A stretch of DNA of 64,000 nt from Ottelia alismoides. Its lineage: Eukaryota > Streptophyta > Magnoliopsida > Alismatales > Hydrocharitaceae. Numbering within the stretch: position 1 is the stretch's first letter; each line of letters opens with the position of its first letter. The stretch covers positions 496,001 through 560,000 of the forward strand of contig JAZKJV010000086.1 in NCBI GenBank assembly GCA_037367405.1, in the 5' to 3' direction. The notes below the pieces were generated by a model that saw nothing but the letters and a program-made list of their open reading frames with translations, was not told the DNA's origin and made no database searches. Positions 10,406 through 22,625 of the stretch are shown here, piece by piece. The position numbers were made by a program, and so were the translations under genes.

Positions 10406-12835
10406 TGTTGGACATGTGAGCCCACGGCGAGCCATTATGCAATAAATGTTATTGCGAATATCATTCCCTGATCTGAAATGAAGAATAAATAATTTGCATA
10501 ATAGGTCCCTCTGTACAATTAGGGTTATGTACCATGGCTGTCTTAATGATCATACAGCTGTTGATTCAATTATTGAATCATAGAGGCTGGTGTTTGGATG
10601 AATATCTAAAGGGTTAGATTGAGGACTCATCAAGCACCGTCAAATGATTGTTAAGATGTGATCTCCAGCCTGAGTAGGAGATGGCAATCCTTTTCTCACA
10701 TAGGCTGATATCTGACCGACCTCTTGATGCAGGTCCTCTGCATAGGAATAGAGATTCGGAGGTGTCAGATTAGTTAGGTCAAAGAGTTGACTTAACGAGA
10801 TCGAGATAACCAGTCCTATGTTGAATGCTGTCACAACATAGGCACGCATCCTCTGACCGGAGACAGATGTATTGCTATATGTCTGAGTATGTACATTTGG
10901 CAGACCAATAGGTTGATGACCTAACCAAGGTCTATACACCGGCGCGCTGGTGTGCATGTAAGGGCATATGAGTAATACGATCTCTCAAAGGGATCATACA
11001 GGTTCACTACTGAACCGGAAGACATGAGCTCACTCATGAGATATTGGGAAGAATCAAATTCCGTGCACGGTCGTCTCGCTTTGGAAGCTTGACTGAATTT
11101 GTAGGTTTGATATATACTTTTGGAAAGTATATGATCAAGACCTAGGTATGATATATGCTTTTGCAAAGTATATGATCAATACCAAATCCCAATGATCAAA
11201 TGAGAAACTTGGTGATTAAACCCTGAAGAAGACAGTGTAAAATAGATCTTGATCTACAGATTGACCATGGGTCTTCCAGTATGCAGGATGTACAGCTATT
11301 GGGAATATCTGAAGGGTGATGTGATCATAAACGATTGTATATCCATGACGCTTCCATTCCGAGGGAGTGATGAAACAGGTTTGGATTTTAGTGACTCCTT
11401 CCAGTAGAGAAGCAATCTGATCTTAGTCCAAGTGTTGGACATTGATCTGAATGAGATTCATATTTAATGAGAAGACTGGATTTGCGGTCTTGATTTAATC
11501 AAGCATCTGTGGGAGGTTCGTATGATCTGGATTTGAGACGAGATCTCAACATCCAAGTCACTATACGTGGAATAATACAATCGCCCTGTCCTTATCTCCA
11601 AGTATCTGCGGAGAATGTACATTATTCTTGAAAGGGTTCAAGAATAATTCATTTGATGAAATATCCAAGCAAGGACTTGATGATTAAATGAGATTTAATT
11701 ATCAAGCTTAATATGAATATAATTCATATTGTGAAAATGATTATCTAAGATAATTAAATGGGATTTAATTATCAAGGATTAAGAGAATGTGGATAACACT
11801 ATCCATGATATATGTGTATTATAAATATGATTTATAATATACATAGATAAGAGAGAGAATTTATGTGAATAGCATTTGTTGATTAATAATGTGGATTAGA
11901 TTCACATTTATTAATTAATTGGAAATGCAATTTACTAACTAGTTTGGGTTGTGAATATGATTCACATAATATTCAATGGCATGATTGAAATATTCACAAA
12001 TTAATTGGGAATTAATTTGGTGAATATTTTTGTGAATACAAAATTAATTAAGGAATAATAAGATAAATAAAAAGGAGCCAAAATTGACCACCATTCATAG
12101 GTGGCGTCACCCATGAATTGTTCATGGGTGACGCCCCCCAATTTTAGGGAGGTTGGTTGACTCCATTTTATTTATCACATTATCTCTTAATTAGTTAATG
12201 TTAAATTAAATTTTGTTGATAATGTTGCAACATTTTTTAATTTAAATTAATGTTGTTGGTTTTAACCAACAACAATCATAGCCATTGATTTAGCATGGAC
12301 CAACCATAGCCCTTGGATACATGTGTCCCATGGATTGAGATCCATTGACTAGTATAAAAGGAGGGCTAGGGTAGCCTTTCCAAATGACAACATTCTTGAG
12401 TTGAAGAACTCTACTCTCTCTCTCTCTCCCATTCTCGTGGGGTCTCCCTAATATTCAAGTGGCCGTCCACTTTGTGTATTAGGAAGGAGATCATTTTTTT
12501 CTATGCCTCGACGCTTGGATCTTCGTCAAAGGATTGCAGGAAGGACGTGACTCATCATCGTGCCCGCAAGCGCATACTCCGTGGGTCGGACATGAGACAG
12601 GAGGATCTCTACTTTGGGATCTCGCGATCACAACCACGCTTCAAGAGGTATTCCTAATACTTTGTGGTTTGATGAAACGATCCGAGAAGTGTTCTCGTGA
12701 TCATGTGGTTTCATCTTTAAAGTTTAAATTTTAATTTCCGCTGCTTCCAACGACTAGTGCGACTAGTCACCCCGATCGCATACGATGCGATCGTCACGCT
12801 TCCGTGATGCGCTTAAGGATACTCAATATCCTTCA
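10406..12835 (+). repeat. 3' LTR of Copia-1
   Basis: This 2430-bp copy of 2635-5068 has the same ends and is followed directly by the target duplicate CACGG (12836-12840). The C run is shorter here (C6 against C14), the CT repeat is shorter, and a GACTAGT-like motif is duplicated near 12751-12767. It carries the same TATA box (12353-12360), palindrome array (about 11685-11967) and U5 hairpin (12774-12792). Confidence 0.93.
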
Positions 12836-13710
12836 CACGGGTGATTCCATTGCAAGAGAGGTACAAAGTAGTGGTTTCACCTATCGTCTTCCTCCGTCAT
12901 ATTTTTTTGATGAGTAGGGATCCAGGAAAAGTTACAAGGACCTCAAAAAGTGTAGACTATGGGTTACAAAGGAGGAGGATAAGTAAATGATACTTTTCCA
13001 ACAGTACTCTCACTCCTATAGGGTTAGCTTTTAAGTACTTGTTAAAAGAGATGCTTGAAATAATGCTAAAAATGATAAGATAAAAATAGCTGATCCTTAT
13101 GACTTCACATGTGTAGAGTTGGTGAACCTGATATTGTATTTCATGTTATATGGATCTAGATTAACATCAAGTCCTGCGTACTTGCGCAAATTTTATCTTG
13201 TGTATTTCTCTGACCCCCCGCCGCCTTACTCATTTCGAGCCTTTCTATTATTTTACATTAAATTTTTATTCCTAGCTAACCATCGTATCTTTACTCATGC
13301 ATATATCCTTTTTTTGCTCTGTGATGACGATCCATTGATAGTCTAGTCAAGACTGCACCAACATTAACATCAATTCCATGAACTTGACATCGTCAATAAT
13401 TTGAGGCAATTCCCGAGAACCCAATTCAGACCTTCTGAATCGATCTCCAGACTCTTCATCTTCTATCCACTATTTTTCCTAATAAATCATGATCACTCTT
13501 GTCCCACGTCTTCCCATTGTGAATGGAGGTCGATTTATGTATGCATCTTTTAATCTATTTCTAAATACCTAGGATTGACCCTAATCCCAGATTCATCACT
13601 TCAACCGGCTTTCAATTTCACAGTGGTCTGATTGGGATACCTTGCACTACAGATAGAAGTCAGTCACGAATCCCAATCTGGAATTCATTTCTTCATATTT
13701 AGACCTAGAG
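12836..13710 (+). other. Interior leader of the oldest plus-strand Gypsy layer
   Basis: This sequence continues 1-2634 across the Copia-1 insertion. It begins with the duplicated CACGG. I see no recognisable domain. The 75-codon open frame at 13119-13346 is AT-rich and low-complexity. The position just before the gag-like start at 13711 suggests the untranslated leader of that element. Confidence 0.4.
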
Positions 13711-14940
13711 ATGGCACCTCAGGGCAAAGGGAAAGGACAGCAGCCTCCCCATACAGAGTAGGGCCATATGCTCGACCAAAACCTGGTGAATGCTTAGTTG
13801 CTGGCTTTAATCCAAGACATCTAGAAGCAATTGATAGAGCAGTCACTCACGTAAACCACATTTCAAGACATGTTGAATTATATGAGGAACAAACCTAGTG
13901 GAGGAGGACATGATGGTGAAAGATCCCGTGATGATCCATAAGAGGAAGATCCAATGAAGGAGAATCCTAAACCTACGTTGAAAGAAACTTACAATCGTGG
14001 AGTCAACCAGATGACCGAGTGGATTCGCTTCCCACCGGTGCACGCTCACTTTGAGCTAAAGCCTTAGTTCCTTATGCTCTATCCTCATTCTGCAGTAACA
14101 CCAATGAGGAATCATACATTTACCTTCAGTTGTTCTATTGCATCTGTAGAACTGCCTACTACCTTAACATCCGCTTAGGTGTAGTCAAGATGATCACATT
14201 CCCATTCTGTCTCCAAGACAAGTCCCTATACTGGGTCAACCACTATGGAGAGGTCATGATGACCTGGGAGGAACTTAAATCTGCATTCCTTCGCAAGTTT
14301 TACCCTCTCATTCGGCTCAAATAGACGTAATCCAGGATTACAACTTCTCTTAGGCTACCCATGAGTCCATCCATAAAGCCTGAGAACGATTCACTAATCT
14401 GCCAGAGAAGTGTCCCCACCCAGAGATACCGAAGACAAGCTTTGTCCAACATTTATTCAGGATCCTGAATGTCGAAAGCTAGAGATTAGTCGACATTGCT
14501 TGTTTGGGATCCCACTTCAACAAAGATGAAGATGTATTCTGGAAGATATTTGAAAAAATGGCCAAGGGAGAGAGCACCCTCTCTTCATCTTGTGCTTATT
14601 AAGAGACAATCCCAAGTCCTCCACAAGCTAGTGTACATGGCAGTGTCTTGCGAGGCAGAGAGAGATGAGAGATCCAACCTCTGGGTCATTGGGGGCCATC
14701 TCTCAAAGGTTGATATCATTGAGAAGCAATCATAAGATCTAGAAAAACTTGTTTTGATTGAACAAAGAACTCAAAACCTGGACCAATTAGATCATATCAC
14801 CAAGCTACTAGATTTGGTGAGTACCATCAGTGCTTTCCAATCTACGACTCCACCACCCGAGTCTCCCATTGAGAACAAAGATGTGACAACATCGTTGCAT
14901 CAGCCTCAGCCTAGTCAATAGCAAGTAACAATCCAGCACG
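13711..14940 (+). pseudogene. gag: Athila-like gag remnant, interrupted
   Basis: A plausible gag start at 13711 reads MAPQGKGKGQQPPH and then runs into stops. Further on, TEWIRFPPVHAHFELKP resembles the segment before the Athila gag core. After a frameshift near 14100, 14103-14324 gives a recognisable Ty3/Gypsy retrotrans_gag piece with KMITFPFCLQDKSLYW and MTWEELKSAFLRKFYPL. Gag forms the virus-like particle around the element RNA. At least five stops and one frameshift make this copy dead. It is only distantly similar to the gag at 48.5-49.9 kb, so it represents another subfamily. The second plus-strand element cuts it at 14968. Confidence 0.7.
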
Positions 14941-14967
14941 TTTACTACGTGCCTACCCATGACCAAG

Positions 14968-17641
14968 TGATGAACCTCTTTTTCATCATGATAATTTTCA
15001 TATTTTAACCCCCTATCTTAATTGGTGTTAATAAAAATCAGATTACTTGTTGTATATATCTTTGTCTTAATATAAATAAAAAATACAAAACAAAATGACA
15101 AAACAAAAGTCGTATTGTTTTTATACCTTTGAAAACACTCACAAAAATATGTCTCCCTTTGTTTGGCCACTTTTGCATTTTTGTTCAACTTGAAACTACT
15201 CGATTTCATAATCTGGTTGGGACATGTGGATTCTTCCGGTTGAGCCACACGACCTACTTCCCCTCTCGCCACACGCCATCATTCCCAGCAGCCCGATCTC
15301 CTCCTAGGCCTATCAGTCTCTGTCGCCCATTTCATCTTCATCCGGACCCTTCCATCGCCTCCACATCACATCTCGCATGTCCACGCCTTCTAATTCCTCA
15401 GTGGTTGAATCATTAGATCCAACAACCAAAAGCGCGTTCACACATAGCTCATGGATGCGCCCAGATCGATTAGATCAGGGCCGCATCTTCATGCCCTCCT
15501 ATGGACTATTGGATTGCAAGATCCAACGATCGATGCCTTGTCTTCCACCTCCCATGCCCCCTTTTCTCCCACTTTCTCCACCACACAAACCCATAATGCC
15601 CTTTCCATTTACTACATCCCCTCATCATTTCCCTCGCCCGTTTGATCGTGCCTGGTCAAAGCCCGCTCCTCCCTCATCCTCTTGGACCATGTAGCTCACC
15701 ACATCCTCGTCCCTTTCGTTCCACATTTCCCTCAACCCACAACCTCCACCACCATCAGATCCATTCTTCTGCATTGAAATAATATCTGCTGCCCAACTCA
15801 ACACTTGTACACCATTACGCGGGCTACGTCGTAGCGTTTCTCCGTCTCCCCCTGACAGAGGGAGACCAGATCGACTATGCGACGACCATCGAGGCCCCAA
15901 TGTTTGACCATGGCCTTGGTAGGCCATGCCTCCATCCTTTACACGTCGGTAAGCTGCTCCCCATGGATGGGGTAGTCTAGCGATGATTGGAGTTCCCACC
16001 AGCGCTAAGACCAATCCCTCTTCTCCGCCCTGATCTCCAAGTGAGTCTTCTTAGCTTTTTCTTTGTGTTTCTTATAATTAATTAGGTGCAACAGCTTGTT
16101 TCCTCCTGCATTTGAACATCCCATTAGCTTCACCTTTTCTCGCTCATCTTGGCACAATCATCCGATCGCCTCCTCCCCTCCTCCATCACATGAACACATC
16201 CGCTACACCTCCTCTCCAGTTTGTCGGAGGCGGAGCTCCGATTTCCCATTCTTCCACTCGCAAGAGACCCTACATCATCCACACTCACCTCATACTCGCA
16301 CGATTTGGATAGAGCTACCAATTGCAGGTATTGTTTCATTGGTCGGAACCTTCACCGGGTCATATTTCAAGAGCTTCATCTCTGACGATCTTATGTCACT
16401 ACTTCGATCCAGACCTCCCTAGCGGTTCTCCTGCATATTGAGATTTATCATTGACTCCCCCAGAATCTTCCACGATCATCTGAAGGCCAATAGAGACCTG
16501 GAGGAGGAAAGAGCTCTTCGCTAGAGCCCCGCCAAGTATACCATAGGAGGCAATGACGAGGAGGAACACAATGTGTAGTTGTTGTCCGATCCACATGATC
16601 GGATGAGCCACAGTGAGCCACCTGTCTTCATCGAACCTCAGCATCCAACGTCCATGTTTGGGCCATTCGAGCCAAGCCAGATCACCACGTGATGACACGT
16701 GGCCCGAGCCTCTGCCAAGCCTCCCGAGCCTCGCCTCGAGCTTGCACCTCCATCTGAGCCTAGCCTCACTTATCGTGGTCATGTGAGGGCTGGGCAAATT
16801 GTAGGGGTTCCTCGTCGACTTCTCCAATTTGCATTCAGGTCCTCCAAGCACATGAAGAACATGTGCCCCTAGGTTAATTTCATGTGACCCCATCTGGGTT
16901 TTAATAATTGCAATTTTGCCCTCGTACATGTGAGAAAATTACAAGAAGGCCTTATGAATTTTCTTAATTACATTTAAGTCATTATAGGGATATATTTGTA
17001 GCATTTTATCTATTTATTTTGAAGTTTTCTTTACATTTATGCCCCTAGACTCTTTTGCTACTATCTTGAGCATACAATCTCCATTTTCGTTGATTTCAGT
17101 TTCGTTTCGAAGCATGTTCCCTTGTATATCTATTAGAATGAAATTTTCTTCAATTTGGCATTAAATTACAGATGATTAATTATATTTATATGGTGTCACC
17201 TGCCTAATGATTTTAATGCCATTGGTTAATTTATCAAGTAAGTTTGTTTCATAAATTGATTCTGAAATTGATCACATATTAATTTCGCATTGATTCTATC
17301 TATTTAGGATATATTTGAATAATTTAATACTTGCATTATGTTGCATCAGAAAAAAACTAAATAAAAAGTGTCCTCATTTGTTTGCATCGTGTGTCCTCTT
17401 TTGTTTCTTTAGGTGCTGACCCACACTAGTTATCCATTCATCACTTAATCTGAGTATTAAGAGTTTAAAAAAGTACTTATGAGGCTTGTGTCCTTGAGTT
17501 CGACCTTGGGATTGCCCATGTAAATGAATTTGACCGCTTATATTTAATTGACAAATTAATCTGATTGGATTTTGATTGATCCGATTTTGCCTGACTGCAA
17601 TGAGATTCGAGTGTTAATTCCACAATATTATCACTTCATCA
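14968..17641 (+). repeat. 5' LTR of second plus-strand Gypsy element
   Basis: This 2674-bp LTR begins TGATGAACCTC and ends CACTTCATCA, directly before the PBS. It starts with the TGATGAA...TTCATCA hairpin common to the Gypsy LTRs here. The middle (15.2-16.85 kb) is GC-rich and carries several spurious open frames on both strands (for example 16399-16929 minus, 15625-16014 minus), which I treat as compositional. The right third is AT-rich. The base pairs before the start are CCAAG; the other copy of the duplication is not visible. Confidence 0.75.
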
Positions 17642-17643
17642 AA

Positions 17644-17662
17644 TGGCGTCGTTGTCGGGGAC
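17644..17662 (+). other. Primer-binding site, tRNA-Asp type (decayed)
   Basis: TGGCGTCGTTGTCGGGGAC is the tRNA-Asp PBS with two C-to-T changes relative to the intact site of the inner element (51210-51226). It lies two bases after the LTR end, which fixes the LTR boundary and the plus orientation. Confidence 0.85.
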
Positions 17663-19365
17663 ACGACTCATCTTTCCTTTCATTTAGATTATTATTAGTT
17701 GGTTAAGTGGGAATTTTAAACACTTAGGATGAGTCATTTGTTTTTCTTGCATTGTGTTGATAATTTTCGAATATCTATGTAATGATTGCATTTTGCGGCA
17801 AGGTCCCTTTGCAATTAAGGATACAAGGAGCAGGAGTTCCTTCTATGAGGAGTTGCAGAAGCAGTATTGGAGAAGATCATGAAACTTATGCTCGCACATT
17901 TTTTTCATGCATTCATTGTAACAATCATATTTACAATAGTCTTCGTTTGAAGACTCGCGATTGTAAATGAACGGGTGATACTGTGATTGTGTGGGGCTTG
18001 TCCCACTGGAGTGTAGACTTAGGATCAAACACGTGACTATCTAAGCTATTTCATTTGTTATCTTACGTATTTGATCGAAGGAAAAATACACTAATTTGAG
18101 ACACACATAGAGATCGCTTCACTTAGACAAAATTAAATCTTTTCTTTCCTGCTAATACAAGCATGCTAGGTTCGGTTTTCATCGACTTGCATACATTCAA
18201 TATGGGGTTTTAATTCAGTATTGTCTTCCACAAATATGGCTAAAGGCACTATAAGTTTTCTTCTTTAGCATAGACTATGATTTTATATTATGCATCGGCT
18301 TTTTCTTGACATTCCTTCCCGGACTAATCACCTAGGATTAAATAGAAATTGGGAATGAATGTTAGACAATGTTTGATTGATTTATGTGCTCACTAAATCA
18401 CTCTTGAAGCTGACTATTAATGCAAGTTGACCAACTAAAATGGAGTAAAATCAATTTTTGAGAGAGTAATACCCTTTTTACGTAGGATATTTTGATTTTA
18501 CTTATCAGTTTACCTTGCATAAATTAGAACTTGTATTTATCACCAATAAAAATTGAAAAGATAATTGACCAATATTTGTTGATTTCATGTACGAGTTGGT
18601 CAATCTAGGGTGTTGCTTGGTTGATTGAGCCTTGTTTGTTTTCTACACCCTCCCATAGACCCTAGGTACTCCATTCATCTCCATACATTCATTCGTTCCC
18701 TTGTAAATCCATCATAACCTCTTTGTTCCCTTCAAGTTTCCCCAATTCACTTATCCATCTCTAAACCTAGGCTATTCTCAACCAAAGTATGGTTGTACCA
18801 GAGTCCCCTTGATTTCTCACTCATTTATCCTTCTCTTCGATACTTAGGTTATTTTAACATAAGTATATGGGGTGCCCTCCTCAGTTCCTGTATCCTCTCT
18901 CATATCTTAACTTGAGCTATGGCAATGTTTCACTTAGATTTATGATGACATAACAAAAGTTAAGTATACGGGGGTATACTGTATATACAGTATATATGTA
19001 CGTTAGCCATGGTTCTATTTTGAAAATTTTGCAAAATTTTTGGGAGGGAGTATAAATTTTCTGACCTAAGTTGGATAAAATATTTTCAAGGTTTGAAAAA
19101 AGTTTCTCTAATATATTCATTATTTTAAAGAAAATATTTTAAAAATGGTTTGAAAAATGGGTTTTACTTCTTTTGAAAATCGTTTGAAAAATGTTTTGAA
19201 AAATCTGTATATATGTGACACTATTTTTAAAATATTTTCAAAAATCTTTTCAAAAAGAGGGTTTAAATGAGTCTAACTTGTGTTTGCAAATATATTTTTT
19301 TGGGAAAAAATGAATACGAAGGAGTTGGTTTAATCCCCGAAACATACACACTCACACAAGATTAG
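17663..19365 (+). other. Non-coding interior of the second plus-strand Gypsy element
   Basis: No domain is found. From 18.64 kb onward there are decayed forms of the hairpin motif found after pol in the other elements: ATACTTAGGTTA/TAACATAAGTAT (about 18840-18866) followed by ATGGGG, and GTTAAGTATACGGGGG (about 18958-18973) followed by a TATA-rich dyad and TTAGCCAT. This matches the order at 42840-42549 on the other strand. The sequence then becomes AT-rich with repeated TTGAAAA and stops at the outer element. Confidence 0.6.
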
Positions 19366-22300
19366 TGGGGACAAGGCTTCAACTACTCAGGTTAAGGTAT
19401 AAATCATGGTCATTGCGACCCGAACCACGAAGCCAAGTCAACAAGAAACTCAAGACCACCAAGCTAAAAATCAATCAATCAATGTGGCAAGCGGTCTTGC
19501 TATTATTTTTACCTGATATAGCTACCGGGGTCGAAAATAAAGAGCATGAAATACGAAAGCTACAAAGTAGTCGAGAACCCCAAAAAGATAAAAATGGTGG
19601 TTTTTTAATTTTTCAATTTTTTTGTGAATTTTAATATACGAAAAAAGGTAAAAGGCAAATACCAATCAATACTCAAAAAATTATTTGAACACTCAAATAT
19701 ACTCTAAAATGCAGATTAAAATTTTTTTATGTTTTTAAAGTATTCAGATGTTTTTATTAATTTTCTTTTATTTTTAATTGATTTTCTAAAAAATAGACAA
19801 GGTAAAAAATGGCAAATAGTGTACATATGGAATCTAAAGGCAAATTAAAAATACCTAAAATGCCTATAAAATTCGAGCATCAATTTTATTGAATATATAA
19901 GTAAAAATCTAACTACAGAAGAAGAAAACATATTTTTTTTGTTTTTTTATGATTTTTTTATGATTTTTCTAAGATTTTTAGTCTTTTCATTTTTATGGTT
20001 TTATAAACGAAAATGCGACCAAAATTGGGTAGAAATAAAAACAACTCAAAACAAGCAACCACTAATTTTTTTTAGAATTTTTAAGGGTTTTTAATATTTT
20101 TAGTTGATTTTTAAAAACAGATAGAGGCAATTTTTGTGGTTTTTGAATTTTTTTAACAATAATGATAACCAAATAAAAGAAAAAATCACAGAAATTCCTA
20201 GACCATGGGAGGAGACATGTGTCAAAATTTCATGAATTTTGGACAATGTTTGCTATTTATTCAATCAAAAAGAAAACATATTTTAGGACCAAACAATTAC
20301 TCTTGTAATGAGTGCAAGGTCCTATCTGCATTTTTCACAATAATTCACGTACATGCTGGAAAACCATATGTACATGGGTATATTTGCAAATAACCAAAAC
20401 TAATCATTCATTCCATAACAACTAAGAAATCCAGGATAAATGATGCAAATAACCCTAGTAACACGTGACGACGTACGTGGGTCCACACAAGAAGGACTGA
20501 AATGCAAATACGAAGAAATGTAGGGGCATAGATGGAAAAAAGTCTCATTGTATACTTTTTATTTTATAGACTAACTAATAAAAGAAAATAACTGCAAGGA
20601 TGGCAGAGCAAATTACCCTTGCAGCGCGTGCGTCGCGCGTGGGAGGGACATGTGGCACGCTCTGAATGGACGAAGACGTGTGGCTCTGGAATGTGCAGCT
20701 GGCAGATCCAACGGCCAATGGGAGGTGTGAATGTGGGTGGTACTGGGGCCGTTAGATGTCAGATCTAACGGCCTGACAGGTGCAGGCTCTCGACGTCTGT
20801 GATTGAATCTGGGTGAAGGCGATGATCCGACGACAAAGAGAGGATCTGGAAGAACAACACCTGGGCGAAGTTCACTGAGCACCGAGTGAGATCGGCGGCT
20901 CCGATGAACGCTTGGGCAGTGGCAACAGACTCGTGGGACTTCTCTGTGTCGAGTAAATGGTTCCGATGAGTTTGCTAATGGTCGGATCTCCTGGAAGGTG
21001 GGTGGACCTGGGCTAGCTCCGACGAAGCCGTGTGAAGATGATCAGGGGAAAATCTGCACGTGCAACGACCTACAGAGTAAATCTCTAACTCGGAGCAAGG
21101 CTCCGACCAAGGTTATTTGACCTAAGATAAAACGGAAGCGACAACAAATGGAAAGGGGGTTCTGGTGAAGCGACATAGGGAACCTAAAGCCTAATCTTAG
21201 CTTGGATAGCCAAGGTTCGGATGATCAGGTTGCGTAAGAAGGATTGCAGTGAGCAGATGTGTCGATCGGAACGGATGGGAATGACTGATGAGGCTTCTAC
21301 CGGAGGGTCAGAGTTGGCAGAGCGACGTCGACGGATAAACTAAATATTAAAAAGATACGTGAGCTGCAGATTATGACATTGATACCTGAAGGTCCTAAAT
21401 CAATCCTGAGCTCCAAGGGATGCTGTCGAACGGGTCGTTGCCTCAACCTCACTACGGAAGGCGGGGGAGGCTCGTCATGGCGGTGCTTTGGCCACCAGTC
21501 TCGAGCATCGGCTACAATGATCTTCTTCGATCACCAAGGGCCCAATCCGATTGCTGTCACCAAGGGAAGGGTCTGGGGTAGCAGGGAAGTGTGCGACGCG
21601 AGCTCCCGATCCAGGGAATCAAATGAAGGATTTATAGGACCTCCCAGGTGGCTGGAGAAATCGGGCAAGGGCGCGCAATCTGAGGAGGATCTGCGCTTCC
21701 TTAGGGATCCGCGAGGATCATGGATCAAAGGGGAAGGTGTGGGCGAGGGAATCGGAGCAGAAGGATGCGGAACTCGATCGGTATAATTCGGAGAAATGGA
21801 CGCAAGCACCGGATCCGCGAAAGAGAAGGTTCGGGAGGGGTAGTTGACCGGGGTCAACACCCCTCTTGGACCAATCAGAAATTAGGAAGTCAAAAACATT
21901 TGTAAAGTCAATAAAAAATAGAAAATGAATTTAAATTACAAAATATTCAACATGAAAAATGTTTATTATTTTTCAAGTTATTTTTCTACGATTTTTATAT
22001 ATTTTTATGAAAAATAATTTAATCTATATACAGTATATTATATCATATACAGGTATAAAATACCTAGGTATTTTATATAATAATTTTATTTTCTTATTTT
22101 TGTACAAATACACCAATTTTACATTTTATTTCTTTTCAACATATTATTTGGAGTGTAAAATAATTTTTATTCTATTTGTATTAGTTATTTACAAGTGTAT
22201 AATGAATAGGTATAAGATACATATGTACATGTACTATGTACAAGGTGAGAGAAATAGAATTTTGTTTTTATTTTATTTTTCTAATTCTTGTTTTATTTTT

Positions 22301-22625
22301 ATTTTAATTACAAAATAAAATATATACATAGGAAGGGCATGCATAAGGTAGAGTGGCCCTATCTCTCTCTACTTATTTTATTTGGAGATAAGGTCCATTT
22401 TGGACCCTCTCTTGGGTTGAGGTCACTCAATATTTATTCTAAATATTTCCTTCTTTTTCTTTTATTCTTTATTCTTTTATTTTTGCACAAATACATGCTA
22501 ATTGTTAATTATTAACACGTTCATGCTTATTGATAATTTATTGTATTTACAACTATATGCATGATGTTTTGCCAAGATAAGTAGCTAAAATAAAAGAATA
22601 AACAGTGATGAATTAGCATTCATCG
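19366..22625 (-). repeat. 3' LTR of the outer Athila-like element
   Basis: This LTR of about 3.26 kb starts TGGGGACAAGGC and ends AATTAGCATTCATCG (terminal A changed to G), immediately before the PPT-like CCCCCTATACTT. It aligns along its length to the inner LTRs, for example CATTGCGACC (19411-19420) and GATATAGCTACCGGGGTCG (19513), but is strongly diverged. AT-rich ends flank a GC-rich core (20.6-21.87 kb). The open frames inside the core (for example 21373-21786, 21531-21860) overlap on opposite strands and look compositional. Confidence 0.75.
21630..21638 (-). promoter_or_regulatory. TATA-like box of the outer LTR
   Basis: On the minus strand CCTATAAAT lies in the GC-rich core, at a position comparable to the CCATATAAAT box of the inner LTRs. 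It is the likely promoter of the element. Confidence 0.45.

Larger units (their letters stand above)
2635..12835 (+). mobile_element. Copia-1, complete but coding-defective Ty1/Copia LTR retrotransposon
   Basis: The element is delimited exactly. Both LTRs begin TGTTGGACATG and end TTCA, and the 5-bp duplication CACGG flanks it (2630-2634 and 12836-12840). The PBS at 5071 matches initiator tRNA-Met and a PPT-like AGTGGGAGATT precedes the 3' LTR. The order integrase (about 8.1 kb), reverse transcriptase (9.1-9.6 kb), RNase H (about 9.8 kb) is that of Ty1/Copia. The interior is about 5.3 kb with no long open frame. The two LTRs differ at roughly 40-50 positions by eye, so they are about 98% identical, while the coding region is heavily decayed. 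Copia-2 (24076-34600) is a relative in the opposite orientation. The Copia lineage was not determined. Confidence 0.93.
14968..19365 (+). mobile_element. Second plus-strand Gypsy element, 5' part without gag-pol
   Basis: Visible parts are one LTR (14968-17641), a tRNA-Asp type PBS (17644) and about 1.7 kb of interior that ends where the outer Athila-like element is inserted. The interior jumps from leader-like sequence (17.66-18.6 kb) to sequence homologous, on the opposite strand, to the post-pol hairpin region of the inner element (18.64-19.3 kb compared with 42.9-42.5 kb). Gag, protease and pol are absent. The 3' LTR should lie to the right of the outer element and is not seen in the window. 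It may be a deletion derivative or a non-autonomous form. Confidence 0.65.

Noticed and set aside
2429..12900. Copia-1 insertion into a host gene, since removing it restores an open frame of roughly 60-70 codons near 2560-12920
   Set aside because: The restored frame has stops on both sides, no recognisable domain, and lies upstream of a gag remnant on the same strand, so it is better explained as retrotransposon leader.
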